A DNA stretch of 64,000 nucleotides from Streptomyces natalensis ATCC 27448 (GCF_000935125.1 NZ_JRKI01000026.1:248001-312000), one strand, 5' to 3'; shown: positions 23,404-33,144, counted from the first letter of the stretch. Notes: generated by a model not told the origin, from the letters alone. Numbers and translations: made by a program.

Positions 23404-24434
23404 GTCGCCGACTCGTAGATGCCGGTCATGCGTACCTGTGCGCCGCTGGCGAAGGTCTCCGGCTGGGCGGGGGTTTGCCCACCGATCCGGACGTTGGTGG
23501 AACTGAGTGGGAAGAACGGGGCGAAGGAGCTGGCGCCCGGCGAGAGGACGAGCTGCCCCATCCAGCGGTCGGTCCCCAGCAGGTGCGCGTTACCGATGTA
23601 GGACGCCCCAACGCTGGCGACCGCGAACGGCGGCAAGGTGAAGTTGTAGGAGCCGGACCCGTAAGTGGTGGTGCTGCCGGTGGTCAGGTTAACGTGGAAG
23701 ATGACCGTGCGGCCGATCTTCTGATACCGACCAATCAGCGTACCGTTACCGAGGACCGGGTTGGTGGTGGACGCCGACCAGGTCGGCGTGTACGCCGTCC
23801 AGGCGCCCGGAATCTTGAAGTAGGTGTCCCAGGAGGACCCATTCCAGCGCAGCAGGTCGGTGCCGCTGTCGTAGTACTGGCCTGTGTACGGGCTGGATGG
23901 CGCCGTCGAGGACGGCCAGATCCCGCCCGGCGCCACCGCGACCGGCCGCACCGACGTGGACACCGAGGCGGTGCCGCCGTTAGAGACCGACAGCACGGTG
24001 ATAGTGGCGAGCGGCATGTAGATCTGCGTGCCCGCCGGGGTCGGCGCGACCGGCGTCGACGACGGCGTCCCGGCCAGGTAGACGATGTCCGCCTTGTTCA
24101 GGCCGGACGCGTCGACCGAGTTGTCCCACACCCTCAAATAGACCAAATCGATCCTGTTGAGAGTGGCGTGCGGCGCCGTGTACGTGCCCGGTGACACGGA
24201 AGTCGGGAACGCCGCCCGGTACACGCCCTGCCCGGCGTAGGCGACGGTGGCGACGCCCGCCGAGCAGTTGATGGTCGTACCGGCCAGGGTGACGGTGAGG
24301 CCGGGGTCACCGGGCCGCACGCCCGACAGCGAGCCCAGGGCGGTGCCGTTGGGCATGGCGAACGCGGAGTCCGCGTTCCGGGCCTGCAAGCCCGTGAAGT
24401 TGAGCGTGTCGATCGCCCACGGGTTGACCGGCAT
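23400..24434 (-). CDS. Phage tail / baseplate-fibre protein
   Basis: 344 aa, beta-rich with Thr/Ser/Gly repeats. The N-terminal half (LNRIDLVYLRVWDN, NKADIVYLAG) resembles baseplate upper-protein modules, and the C-terminal half has WTAYTPTWSAST and a GRYQKIGRTV segment typical of phage fibre tips. It overlaps the gp37-like start by four bases. Confidence 0.7.
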   Translation of the reverse strand: MPVNPWAIDTLNFTGLQARNADSAFAMPNGTALGSLSGVRPGDPGLTVTLAGTTINCSAGVATVAYAGQGVYRAAFPTSVSPGTYTAPHATLNRIDLVYLRVWDNSVDASGLNKADIVYLAGTPSSTPVAPTPAGTQIYMPLATITVLSVSNGGTASVSTSVRPVAVAPGGIWPSSTAPSSPYTGQYYDSGTDLLRWNGSSWDTYFKIPGAWTAYTPTWSASTTNPVLGNGTLIGRYQKIGRTVIFHVNLTTGSTTTYGSGSYNFTLPPFAVASVGASYIGNAHLLGTDRWMGQLVLSPGASSFAPFFPLSSTNVRIGGQTPAQPETFASGAQVRMTGIYESAT

Positions 24435-24446
24435 GAATGCCCCCTC

Positions 24447-25319
24447 CTACATCCAGGCCGATCGCCATGTGGCGGTCAGCATCGCGGTCGCGTTGTAGGT
24501 GCCGGACTGGAACTGGTAGTTGACGGATGACCCGGCCGGGATGGTGGGCCAGCCGCCCGAGACGGTCATGAAGCGGCGCCTGGATACGGTGCCGTTGAGC
24601 ATCACGCTGTGGGCGTCGGTGTCGATGGTGAGGACGTCCCCGGATTGCAGGTCGAGGGAGTAGATGAGCTGTTTGACGGTGCCGTCCGGGTAGAGGGCGG
24701 CGACGCTGGGCGCGGTGACCGGGCCTGCGACGGTCAGTACCGGTCTGGTTTCGAAGGATCCGGTGTTCACGGCGTTGATCACGCCCGAGACGGTCGTCGC
24801 CGAGAACGTGATCGGGAACGTCACCGGAAAGGCGAGGCCACCGCTGGTGGTCGGCAGCCCCGCCGTTCCGGACTGCAAATTGGTGCTGTAGCGGCGCGGG
24901 TCCGCGGCGGTGACCATCACGCTGTACGTGGCGATCCGGTCCGTCACGTAGGCGAACAGGGGTTTTCCTGACCGTCGCACAACCGCCTGCTTCGGCGTGG
25001 TCAGCTCGTACACCACCAGCGTGGTGTCACTCAGAGCATCGGCGGACCGCAGCCGGTCCAGAGCGTCCTCCAGCGTCACCCGGTCCGGTGCGGTGACCGT
25101 GCCGGCCAGCGTGATGGGCCGGGAGCCGAAGTAGACGGGGCTGGCCCATGCCCCGTGGTCGGCTTCCCTTTCGGTGTATTCGGAGCGGACCTCGGCACCA
25201 TCCCAGCCTTCTAGGGACTGGAGCGACCAGGCGACCCCGGCCGTGTCCACCCCGCCGAGCGGGATGGGGCCGAGGTCGACTCGGAGCCCGCCGAGATCCG
25301 TGCCTGGAGTGAACGCCAC
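24447..25319 (-). CDS. Distal tail protein (Dit-like)
   Basis: 290 aa. The N-terminal barrel with SRPITLAGTV and LEDALDRLRSAD, and the C-terminal galectin-like strands (RPVLTVAGPVTAPSVAALYPDG), match siphovirus Dit proteins. It immediately follows the tape measure gene, as Dit does. It starts at GTG 25319. Confidence 0.8.
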   Translation of the reverse strand: MAFTPGTDLGGLRVDLGPIPLGGVDTAGVAWSLQSLEGWDGAEVRSEYTEREADHGAWASPVYFGSRPITLAGTVTAPDRVTLEDALDRLRSADALSDTTLVVYELTTPKQAVVRRSGKPLFAYVTDRIATYSVMVTAADPRRYSTNLQSGTAGLPTTSGGLAFPVTFPITFSATTVSGVINAVNTGSFETRPVLTVAGPVTAPSVAALYPDGTVKQLIYSLDLQSGDVLTIDTDAHSVMLNGTVSRRRFMTVSGGWPTIPAGSSVNYQFQSGTYNATAMLTATWRSAWM

Positions 25320-25332
25320 CGCGCCCCCTTCC

Positions 25333-28300
25333 TCAGCCGACGAAATTCATGTGGCGTGCGATGTCGGCGGCTTGTTCGGCGCTGGACTGCTTCGCGCCGT
25401 TGAGGGTGATGTTGGTGATGCGGTCGCCGCTTCCTCCTGACCAGTGGTCGCGGTAGCCGCTGCTGGCGTACCGGCTTGCCGGGACCAAGTGGAATCCGAG
25501 CGCCGCTGCCGAAGCAGCCAACAGGGCCCGACTGCGGATCGAGGCGTTAAGTGGGATGAACGCCTCGGGTACGCCTGCCTCCCCGGCGAGAACCGGGGTC
25601 GGCTGGGTGAGGATTCCGCCGATGGCCATGGCCTGTCCGCCCTGCGAAACCCACTGCCGCACGAAGACGTCCTTGTTCGCCGTGGGCAGCCCGCTGATCT
25701 GTTTGGTCATCTTCGGCACGAGGGCCTTGATGACGTCGACGCCCAGGCCTGCGGCGATGAGGTCCGCGTAGCCGCGTCCCTTGCCGCCGCGCAGCGTGGA
25801 CAGCAAGATCAGGCTGTTAGCCAGGTCGTCGCCGGTGAGTGTGGACTGCGCGGTGGTGACGGCCTTGTTGGCGGCCGCCGCCCCCTTGCTGGATCCGGTC
25901 GCCGCCTGGTGAGCGACGGCCATCGCGTTCGCGTCGCCCTGCGCTGCGAGAGCTTGGGCGAGGTTACCGAAGCCTTGCGCGGCGAGTTTCTGCAGGTCGG
26001 CAGCGAACTGCTGGGACTGCTGGGTGGACGTACCGAGCTGCTTGGTGAAGTCGCCCAGCGTGGCCTTGGCCAGCTCTCCGGTCTTCTGCAACTTGTCCGC
26101 GATGTCCTTGAACTGCCTGTTGGACGCCTTCGCCAGGGCGTTGACCAGGGCGTAACCGTCCTGCCCCATGCCCTCCAGCGTCGACTTCAGCTCGGCGCCG
26201 CCCCGCTTGCCGATGGTGACCAGGTTGTGGCGCCACCAGGTCGTCGCCGCCACGGACTTGGCGAGTTGCGCCTCGTACCCCTTCAGGTCGAACCCGACGG
26301 GCACCTTGGCGCCTCTTCTCAGCCCGAGCGCCGCGTCGTCCTTGTTGACGACTGCCCGCTTGGCGCGGGCGTTGGCGTCCGCCTGCCGCTTTGCGGATTC
26401 CGCCTTGTCGACCGCGGATTGGGCGGCCCGCAACTGCGCGGCCGTGTGATGCCCGTGGCGGACCCGGGACAGGTTCCTCTCAGCGTTGGTAAGGGCGTCG
26501 GCTTTCTTCTTCGCGTCTGTGAGGGCGCTGTTGAGGCTGTTCCATGCATCCTTGAGGTTCTGGATTGCCTGGTCGTAGCGGGTCTTGGCGTCCGAGGGCC
26601 CGCCGAGTACCGGCTGGCCGCTGGGCGTGTACGTGAAACCAGGGATCCCGCCGGACGCGTAGGTCGTGACGCTGCCGTCGGCGTTCCAGGCGATGCCCTT
26701 GCCACCGAGGCGCTTGACGGTCTCCTCGGCGACCTTGCGGGAGCGGCCGCGCTTGGAGGGGGCGAGGGGGATGTATGCCTCTCCCTCGGTCTCGGGCTCT
26801 GCCCACACGCGCCAGGTGCCAGCCGGCGCGAACTGTGCGATGTGCTGCTCAGCACCGGCGGCGAAGCGACGGACACCGCCGCGCTGGACGCCGCCGTTCG
26901 CGTAGTAGTCAACGGTGCCACCAGTGGCATACCCCGACGTTTCCGCCGCGTTCTTCGCGGCCTGGCTGCTGCCGCCACCCCGGATGACAGTCTCGAAAAT
27001 CTGACGGCGGGTGACGGTGATAGTCGCTGAGCTGCCCGACACGCTGTTGATCGCGCGCTGGATGGCAGCCACAGCAGCCCTCGGGCCGCCCGTGGGCACG
27101 GTGATCCGCACGGTGCCGTCCTGCATGTGCGTGACCTTGAAGCCGAGAGCCTCCAGCGCGGCGATGGCAGTGCCGGTCAGCGCCGTCATCGTGAAGGACT
27201 TGCCGTGGGTGTCCCGCACCTTCTGCTGGACCTGGTTCAGCTCCCGGATGGCGCTGGCGGTCTCGGCGTCGACCTTGACGGTTTTTGAGGGAAGCCTCTT
27301 CGCGATCAGGGCATCGAGAGCGGCGGCGGCCTTTCCGGTCGGGGCGGTAATTTCCATCTGCCGTCCGCCGGGCAGGGTCTTGACCTTGAAGCCGACGCTC
27401 TCGATGTCCTTGACAGCCTCGGCGGTCAGCGCGGACACCTTGATCGTGGACCCGGTCGGCATGTGCCCGGCGAGCCCCTGCACGTAGAGGAGTTGCTTCT
27501 CGGTGTCCGACAGGCCGGGCGTGGACATGGTGATGGCCAGGCTGCTCGGGATGAACCCCATCTGGTTGGCGAGCACCTTGGCCTGGTCCGCGGACAGGCC
27601 GAACGCCTGCCCAGCTTTGACCGCGGCCGCCCATGCGCTCTGCATGCGCGCCTCGGACTCCTGCAGCGCCGGCACCACGGCAGTCCCGTTGGCGCGCGCG
27701 AAGTCATACGTGGCCTGCGCTGCCGACGCGGTCTGCTCGTTCAGCGCCTGCAGCTTGTTCCACAAGCTCTGGCCGTTCTCCGAGGTCGTGTTCAGGCTGC
27801 CGTCAACCTGGAGGAGGGCGCTCTTGTAGCCCTTGGACTTGTCTACCCCGTCCTTGTAGCTGCTGTTGAGGTCCAGCAGCGCCTGGTTCATGTTGGCCAT
27901 CGCCGCCTGCACGTCCAGCTCGCCACCAGACAGCAGGTCGAGGGCGGTGTGCAGGGCACGGGCCTTGGTGTCGGCATCGGATGCCGAGTCGCCGAGCGTC
28001 TTGATGGCGCTCTGCAGCCGCCCGGTGGGGTCGGTGGCGTCGAGTGCAGCCGCGCCGGATCCCTTGACAGCGTCGGCCAGATCCTTCTGCTTCTTCTTGG
28101 CCGTGTCGAACTCGCCGGACAGGCTGCCGAGCGCGTCAGCGGCGTTTTTGTAGGCTTCCCCCTGCGGTGTGTACACCTTCTGGCTAGTCCGGCCCGAGGC
28201 GATCCACTGCGCGTTCTCCTCAGCGGCGGCCGACAGCCGCTTGCGCAGAGTGTCGATGCTCGTGCCCTGCCCGAGATAGGCGTTCGTCAGTTCGGTGGTG

Positions 28301-30717
28301 CCGACGTGGGCCTGCCGCATCACGTCCAGCAGCTGCGTCTTGCCGTCCGCCAGCTTCGCGTCCGCGAGGGTCTGCACAGCGGCAGCACGAACACTGCCGT
28401 CCGCCACTCCGGCGGACTGCTGCAGCGCCTGGGTAAGGCTGGAGATCCGCTGCTGGTGGGCCGCCGCAGCTGCCGCGGCTTCCTGCTGTTTCTGGGCGAG
28501 CAGGTCCAGGCCGACCATCGCTGCGCCGATCGCGACACCCCACGGCCCACCCAGGAACGACCACAGCCCGCGGACAGCACCTACCAGGCCGCGCCCGGCA
28601 CCGGTACCGATGGCCGCGAGCGCGCCGCCAGCAGCAGAGCGGAAGCCGACGAGACGGCCGCCGGCCTCCTGGATCCCGGCCGAGGCGCTACGGAAGCTGG
28701 TGCCCATCGCGGCGATTGTCGGGGAGCGCCGCTCTAGCTCAGCCATCACCCCGCCGAACCGGCCAAGGGTCACACCGGAGTTCGCGGCTTGCACCCGCTG
28801 GTACAAGGCAGCGTCGCCGATGCCACGGAATGCGTTGATGCCGGCCCGGCCGAAGTTGGCAACGGACTGCTGCATGCTCTGGATCTGGCCCCGGAACGGG
28901 CGCAGGGCGAGCATGGACAGCACCGACAGCTGGATCGGGCCCGGCAGTGCAGCGAATGCGTGCGCGACGCCACCCACCAGCTCGCCGATTGGGCGCAGGA
29001 CGCCGGACATGTCACCGATGAGCCCCACGCCGACCTGGAGGCGGCCCGTAAGTATGCCGAGGGCGCCGGCCCCAGACGAGACGGACGAGAACATGTCGTG
29101 CAGGCCGCCCAGCAGCGGTTGCGTGGCTGCACCAGCGTTGCCGAGAACCTGGCTGAGGGAATGGACGGAGGTGATGGCGAGCGGGATCGTCGCGGCGGCC
29201 GTCGATGTGATCGCGGTCTTCAGCGGGGTAGCGAATTCCTCCGCCGCCCGCTCGACACCGCTGGCCGCCGCACGCAGCTTCGCCTCAACGGTCGGCCCGT
29301 AGATGTCCCACAGGTCACCTGCGATACGGATACCGCTCTTGATGTACGGGATAGCGTCGGAGACACCCTGCGTCATCGACCGCGTGACCTTTTCCAGGCC
29401 CGGCGCAACACCGAGGTAGACCTGAAGGAAGGCACTTTGGAGCTGCTTGCCGAGGCCGCGCATGGCGCCGCCCAAGCCCTTGCTCTCAGCAGCGGCCAGA
29501 GCAGCGGCGCCGCCGACACGGCCGACCTGCTGGCTGAACTGCTGGAATGCCGGGCCACCCTGATGCGCCAGCGCGATCATCCCGGTCATGGCGGGCTTGC
29601 CGAAGGCCATCGCCGTCGCCGCCATGAACTGCTGCGTCGACATGTGCTCGGATGCCGCGCCGAGCTGGGTGATGACGTACTGCAGGCCCTTGAAGCGCCC
29701 GTTGGAGTCGTATGCCTGGATACCGAGGGTCTTCAGACCCTCGGTGGCCTGCTTGGTCGGCTTGGACATGTTGACCAGCGCGGACCGCAGCGCGGTACCC
29801 GCGGTCTCACCGATGACGCCGGACTTGCCGAGCAGGCCAACCGCTGTGGCCGTGTCCTGGAGCGAGATGCCAGCGCTGTGGGCGATCGGTCCCACGTATT
29901 TCATGGCGTAGTAGATGTCCATGAGCTCGCCGGACGCCGCGTTCGAGGTGTTGGCGAGCGTGTCCGCGACCTTCGTCGCCTCGGTGCTCTTCAGGGCGAA
30001 CTGGTCCATGATGTCGCCCTCGATGCGGGCGGCCGTGGACACGTCCGTGCGGGCGGCGGCGGACAGCTGAATCGTGCCGCGGGCAGCCTTGATGGCATCC
30101 CCGGCGGACAGGCCAGCCTTCGCGAGCTCCACCATGGCGTCCGCAGCCTCCGCCGCGTTCGCCGACGGCAGCTTCATGTCCGCACCCAGCGACTGCGCCT
30201 CCCGGCCGGCCGCCGACATCTGCGCCCCCGAGGCCCGCGTGACCTCGAGGAACTTGTTCATGCTGTCCGTGTATTCGTTGCCCATGTGCACGATGTCGTG
30301 CAGGCCGAACAGGATCGCCCCGCCCGCCAAGAGCGCACCCAAGTGCTGGACGGGGCCGAGGACCGATTCGATACCTGACCGCACCGATCCCATGCCAGCG
30401 CGGGCAGCGGAACCGAGCCGCCCGAACGCGGGCGTGGCCAGAGCCGTCTCCTCCCGGATGGCCCGCGCTCCCCGGCTTGCGGCCAGCGCGGCAGCCTCGC
30501 CCTCTCGGACACCCGCCGCGCCGCCGCGGGCGCCCGTCCCCATGGACATCATTCCGGCGCGGGCTGCCGCAGCGTCGGCGCCGAGCGTCCGAACGCCCCG
30601 GCCAGCCAGGGCCGCGGCCTCGCCGAGCGCCGTCGTCGAGGCGACGCCAGCTCGCATAGCCGCGGCGTACCCGGGTAGTTCGGCGAGGACCCGGACACGG
30701 ACGGTGCGGTCAGTCAC
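25333..30717 (-). CDS. Tail tape measure protein
   Basis: 1,794 aa, the largest gene of the element. It sets tail length. The N-terminal region is of the TP901 type (Ala-rich helices, an EYTDSMNKFLEVTRASG-like segment near 150, SAAARTDVST). Several hydrophobic stretches lie in the middle (for example AHAFAALPGPIQLSVLSMLA), with long amphipathic helices after them and GGILTQPTPVLAGEAG near the C-terminus, a segment common in actinophage tape measures. It starts at GTG 30717 after GGGGGG. Confidence 0.95.
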   Translation of the reverse strand: MTDRTVRVRVLAELPGYAAAMRAGVASTTALGEAAALAGRGVRTLGADAAAARAGMMSMGTGARGGAAGVREGEAAALAASRGARAIREETALATPAFGRLGSAARAGMGSVRSGIESVLGPVQHLGALLAGGAILFGLHDIVHMGNEYTDSMNKFLEVTRASGAQMSAAGREAQSLGADMKLPSANAAEAADAMVELAKAGLSAGDAIKAARGTIQLSAAARTDVSTAARIEGDIMDQFALKSTEATKVADTLANTSNAASGELMDIYYAMKYVGPIAHSAGISLQDTATAVGLLGKSGVIGETAGTALRSALVNMSKPTKQATEGLKTLGIQAYDSNGRFKGLQYVITQLGAASEHMSTQQFMAATAMAFGKPAMTGMIALAHQGGPAFQQFSQQVGRVGGAAALAAAESKGLGGAMRGLGKQLQSAFLQVYLGVAPGLEKVTRSMTQGVSDAIPYIKSGIRIAGDLWDIYGPTVEAKLRAAASGVERAAEEFATPLKTAITSTAAATIPLAITSVHSLSQVLGNAGAATQPLLGGLHDMFSSVSSGAGALGILTGRLQVGVGLIGDMSGVLRPIGELVGGVAHAFAALPGPIQLSVLSMLALRPFRGQIQSMQQSVANFGRAGINAFRGIGDAALYQRVQAANSGVTLGRFGGVMAELERRSPTIAAMGTSFRSASAGIQEAGGRLVGFRSAAGGALAAIGTGAGRGLVGAVRGLWSFLGGPWGVAIGAAMVGLDLLAQKQQEAAAAAAAHQQRISSLTQALQQSAGVADGSVRAAAVQTLADAKLADGKTQLLDVMRQAHVGTTELTNAYLGQGTSIDTLRKRLSAAAEENAQWIASGRTSQKVYTPQGEAYKNAADALGSLSGEFDTAKKKQKDLADAVKGSGAAALDATDPTGRLQSAIKTLGDSASDADTKARALHTALDLLSGGELDVQAAMANMNQALLDLNSSYKDGVDKSKGYKSALLQVDGSLNTTSENGQSLWNKLQALNEQTASAAQATYDFARANGTAVVPALQESEARMQSAWAAAVKAGQAFGLSADQAKVLANQMGFIPSSLAITMSTPGLSDTEKQLLYVQGLAGHMPTGSTIKVSALTAEAVKDIESVGFKVKTLPGGRQMEITAPTGKAAAALDALIAKRLPSKTVKVDAETASAIRELNQVQQKVRDTHGKSFTMTALTGTAIAALEALGFKVTHMQDGTVRITVPTGGPRAAVAAIQRAINSVSGSSATITVTRRQIFETVIRGGGSSQAAKNAAETSGYATGGTVDYYANGGVQRGGVRRFAAGAEQHIAQFAPAGTWRVWAEPETEGEAYIPLAPSKRGRSRKVAEETVKRLGGKGIAWNADGSVTTYASGGIPGFTYTPSGQPVLGGPSDAKTRYDQAIQNLKDAWNSLNSALTDAKKKADALTNAERNLSRVRHGHHTAAQLRAAQSAVDKAESAKRQADANARAKRAVVNKDDAALGLRRGAKVPVGFDLKGYEAQLAKSVAATTWWRHNLVTIGKRGGAELKSTLEGMGQDGYALVNALAKASNRQFKDIADKLQKTGELAKATLGDFTKQLGTSTQQSQQFAADLQKLAAQGFGNLAQALAAQGDANAMAVAHQAATGSSKGAAAANKAVTTAQSTLTGDDLANSLILLSTLRGGKGRGYADLIAAGLGVDVIKALVPKMTKQISGLPTANKDVFVRQWVSQGGQAMAIGGILTQPTPVLAGEAGVPEAFIPLNASIRSRALLAASAAALGFHLVPASRYASSGYRDHWSGGSGDRITNITLNGAKQSSAEQAADIARHMNFVG

Positions 30718-30756
30718 GGCATCCCCCCGATCTTCAGTTGTTGCGCGGCGAGTAGG

Positions 30757-31359
30757 TCAGCCGGTGGCCATCCCGAAGGAGCGGAGAATGTCGGCGGCGG
30801 CCTGCGAGGGCGGCCCGAGCTCGCCAGTCTGGAACTGGATCTGGATCGCGGCGCCCCACAACTGCCCGAGCTGGCCGTCCGACAGGGCATCCCAAAACTC
30901 CACGAACTCTTCCGAGTCCGCGGGCTTGGGCTCGATCAGCTGAGCCTCGACCAGGGCCGGGGCGAAACTGTCCGGATCAAAGGCCGGTTCCTCTTCGCCA
31001 CCGCGCTTCGCCGCGGCCTCAATCTGCTCCTTCGTCGGCGGATGGTCAGCACGGAGCTGCTGGTAGGCGCGGTGCGTGATGGCCTCGAGGGTGAACTGCA
31101 CTCGCGACGCTTCGGCTTGCGCCTCCAGCTCCTGCAGACGCTTAGCGACGTCTCGGGCGGTCTCCGTACCGTTCGCCTCGTCGTGACGCTGCGCCCTATC
31201 GAGGAGCTCCTCAAGGGCGCCTATCTCTGCAGCAGCCTCGGCGTCCATGACGAGTTCGACGACCCTCCTGGGGCGCTGGATCTTGGCGCGGACGTCGGCG
31301 AACGTCAGTGCTGGCGGCTTGGCTGCCCGGCGTGCGGGTGGCTTCCTGCTCGTGGTCAT
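30757..31359 (-). CDS. Second tail-assembly-chaperone-like protein (paralogue of 32128-32604)
   Basis: 200 aa just upstream of the tape measure. It can be aligned by eye with the chaperone at 32128: both have a helical start with ALEELL/ALESEV, then QFTLEAITHRAYQQL versus EFRFRALGHRAYSNL, then FDPDSFAPALVEAQLIEP versus YDAGTFLPAVLAACCVEP. No slippery heptamer or downstream extension frame was found here. It probably binds the tape measure during tail assembly. Confidence 0.65.
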   Translation of the reverse strand: MTTSRKPPARRAAKPPALTFADVRAKIQRPRRVVELVMDAEAAAEIGALEELLDRAQRHDEANGTETARDVAKRLQELEAQAEASRVQFTLEAITHRAYQQLRADHPPTKEQIEAAAKRGGEEEPAFDPDSFAPALVEAQLIEPKPADSEEFVEFWDALSDGQLGQLWGAAIQIQFQTGELGPPSQAAADILRSFGMATG

Positions 31360-31389
31360 TGGGGTCCCTGTCCTTGATGATCTGTGGTG

Positions 31390-31773
31390 CTAGGTGATGG
31401 CCTGGTTGACGGCGATCTCGATGCCGGTGACCAGGTCTTCAGCGTTCGCGTCGAGCGCGGGGCCGAGGTGCGGGATGGGGGCGGTAACGCTCGTCCCGAA
31501 CTCGATGATCGCTCCATAGGGTGCCTGTCCCCTCAGGGATTTGTCCGGCCCGATCTCACCCTCGATGCCTTCGGCGGTGACCTTGGTGTCATAGGTGATG
31601 GTGCGCGGATAGTGAACCCAGCGAGGGTGGCCAGACACGCGCGATTGTGCGTCTCGCTTGATCTTCAAACTGGTGATCTGCACGGCCTTGCGGACGTTGA
31701 CCAGCAAACGCCCCGGGAACATCTCCAGGTCGTCGACCACGCCCTGCAGGCCGGTCACGGTGATGCCGTCCAT
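31390..31773 (-). CDS. HK97 gp10-like tail protein
   Basis: 127 aa. The ending ...YGAIIEFGTSVTAPIPHLGPALDANA is the classic signature of the HK97 gp10 family (head-tail joining or tail completion). Its place is odd: it sits between the two tail chaperone paralogues instead of before the major tail gene. The ATG lies one base beyond the stop of the frameshift product, implying coupling. Confidence 0.75.
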   Translation of the reverse strand: MDGITVTGLQGVVDDLEMFPGRLLVNVRKAVQITSLKIKRDAQSRVSGHPRWVHYPRTITYDTKVTAEGIEGEIGPDKSLRGQAPYGAIIEFGTSVTAPIPHLGPALDANAEDLVTGIEIAVNQAIT

Positions 31774-31774
31774 C

Positions 31775-32604
31775 TCAGCCCTCTCTCCGGAAGACCGAGA
31801 TCTTCAATCCCTCGGTCTTCCCTCCGTCCTCCTGGTACGTCGCCACCCGGCGGGCAGCGGCGAGACAGGCATGGCATTTCGTGATCGACGCGTCGTAGAC
31901 GAACTCGTTCTCGGCCTGCGTCGTCTCGGCGAGCAGGTGCCCGCAGTCCCCGCACAGCCCAGACTCGGCCTCCATCAGCGCCATCGCCCACCAGCGGTCC
32001 TCCGGCAGCCACAACGGCTCCCCCGGGCCCGGCTGGGGACGGCCGAGAAGGATGCTGCGGGGAATGCCCCACGCGCGCGCCGCCTCCACCTCCCGCCGGT
32101 AGGGCAGACGATTGTCGCGGAGGCGGGCTACGAGAAAGGGAGGGGCGACGGCTCCTCGTTCACCGCGAGCGCCGCCGCGAACAGGGTCCGCGCCGTGCCG
32201 TCGTTGACGACGTCCAGCAGCCGGTCCACCTGCGCGGGCGTCAGCGACGGCTCGACGCAGCAGGCCGCCAATACCGCCGGGAGGAACGTGCCAGCGTCGT
32301 AGGGTTCCTTGGAGCCTTCCGGCGCTGGGTGGGCTGCCAGCAGGTTGCTGTAGGCGCGGTGCCCGAGCGCCCGGAACCGGAACTCGACCGCAGACTCCCG
32401 CACCCGCTGCCGAGCCACTTCGATGCGTTCCTGGAGTTCGAACACCGGATTGGCCTCGCCAAGCGATGTGGGCTGCCACTCCCCCAGCTGCCCCACCTCG
32501 GATTCCAGCGCCTCCAACTCAGCGCCGGCGTCGCCCGAGAGACACACCCGGATGGTGGCCTCCCGGGGCGACGCCTGCTCCAGCAGCTCGGAGATATCAG
32601 GCAT
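31775..32604 (-). CDS. Tail assembly chaperone fusion made by -1 frameshift
   Basis: The zero-frame gene (32604-32128) ends PLPFS-stop. Its last codons are CTC CCT TTC TCG TAG, containing the heptamer C CCT TTC (plus-strand positions 32134-32140). Slipping -1 gives CCC TTT and opens a frame to 31775, adding about 119 residues for a total of about 276 aa. The added part has a WWAMALMEAESG helix and two Cys pairs (CGDC, CHAC). This matches the conserved G/GT organisation of siphovirus tail chaperones. The extension has no start codon of its own at a sensible place. Confidence 0.8.
32128..32604 (-). CDS. Tail assembly chaperone (gpG-like, zero frame)
   Basis: 158 aa, mostly helical and acidic. 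It lies directly after the major tail gene, where gpG-type chaperones are found. The ATG overlaps the major tail stop (TGATG). It is one half of the G/GT pair; the frameshift near its end makes the longer form. Confidence 0.8.
   Translation of the reverse strand: MPDISELLEQASPREATIRVCLSGDAGAELEALESEVGQLGEWQPTSLGEANPVFELQERIEVARQRVRESAVEFRFRALGHRAYSNLLAAHPAPEGSKEPYDAGTFLPAVLAACCVEPSLTPAQVDRLLDVVNDGTARTLFAAALAVNEEPSPLPFS
32134..32140 (-). promoter_or_regulatory. -1 ribosomal frameshift slippery heptamer
   Basis: CCCTTTC on the minus strand fits X-XXY-YYZ in the zero frame. It lies two codons before the stop, with the extension open in the -1 frame for 119 codons. Confidence 0.8.
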
Positions 32605-33083
32605 CAGGCGACGGTCGCCCGCGTCGCCGGGTCGGAGGTCACCTTCAGCGGGCTCATGGCCTTGCTGACCTCGTTCGCCGCGGGCGCGATGTTCTGGACC
32701 TCGCCCGCCGTCACCGGATACACCTCCACCTTGTCGCCCGTGGCGAAACTGGTGGAAAACAGCTGACCACGGCGCACCACCAGATAGCCGCTGGTGTTGT
32801 ACACCAGCGTCGTGTACGGGGAGTCTTCCGTGGGCGTGCTGCCACGCTTGTAGGTGATCTCGCAGGAGTAGGAGCGCCTGCCAGGCTGGTTGGTGTCGAA
32901 CGTGCTGGCCAGCGAACTTGTGTTGACGTCAGCGGTCGTCGGGTCGCACTTCAGGCCGTCCGGCGTGAGCCGAGTCGTCCAGTCCAGGCCCGCGTTCAAC
33001 TCGACAGCGGTCGGCGCGGCGATGCTGGCGATGGACGACACCCACACCACCTTGGTGTTGCCGTCGGAGATCAGGTCACTCAT
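32604..33083 (-). CDS. Major tail protein
   Basis: 159 aa, compact beta-rich protein with LDWTTRLTPDGLKC and RRSYSCEITYKRGS, typical of siphovirus tube proteins. It sits between head completion genes and the chaperones. A terminator lies just upstream, so it probably has its own strong promoter or is set apart for high expression. Confidence 0.8.
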   Translation of the reverse strand: MSDLISDGNTKVVWVSSIASIAAPTAVELNAGLDWTTRLTPDGLKCDPTTADVNTSSLASTFDTNQPGRRSYSCEITYKRGSTPTEDSPYTTLVYNTSGYLVVRRGQLFSTSFATGDKVEVYPVTAGEVQNIAPAANEVSKAMSPLKVTSDPATRATVA

Positions 33084-33105
33084 TGCACCCTCCTTGGGGC
33101 ATCAA

Positions 33106-33127
33106 AAGCCCCGTCAGCGGGGCGGTT
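33106..33127 (-). terminator. Hairpin terminator between head and tail genes
   Basis: GCCCCG-CTGA-CGGGGC stem on the minus strand followed by TTTTGAT. It lies 20 bases downstream of the small beta-sandwich gene and 24 bases before the major tail gene, so it is a likely partial terminator. Confidence 0.65.
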
Positions 33128-33144
33128 GTGGCTGGAGGCTGGGG

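Noticed and set aside
25444..28737. Long plus-strand frames opposite the tape measure gene (528 and 424 codons)
   Set aside because: Shadows of a 1,794-codon minus gene with normal tape measure features; no SD and wrong composition.
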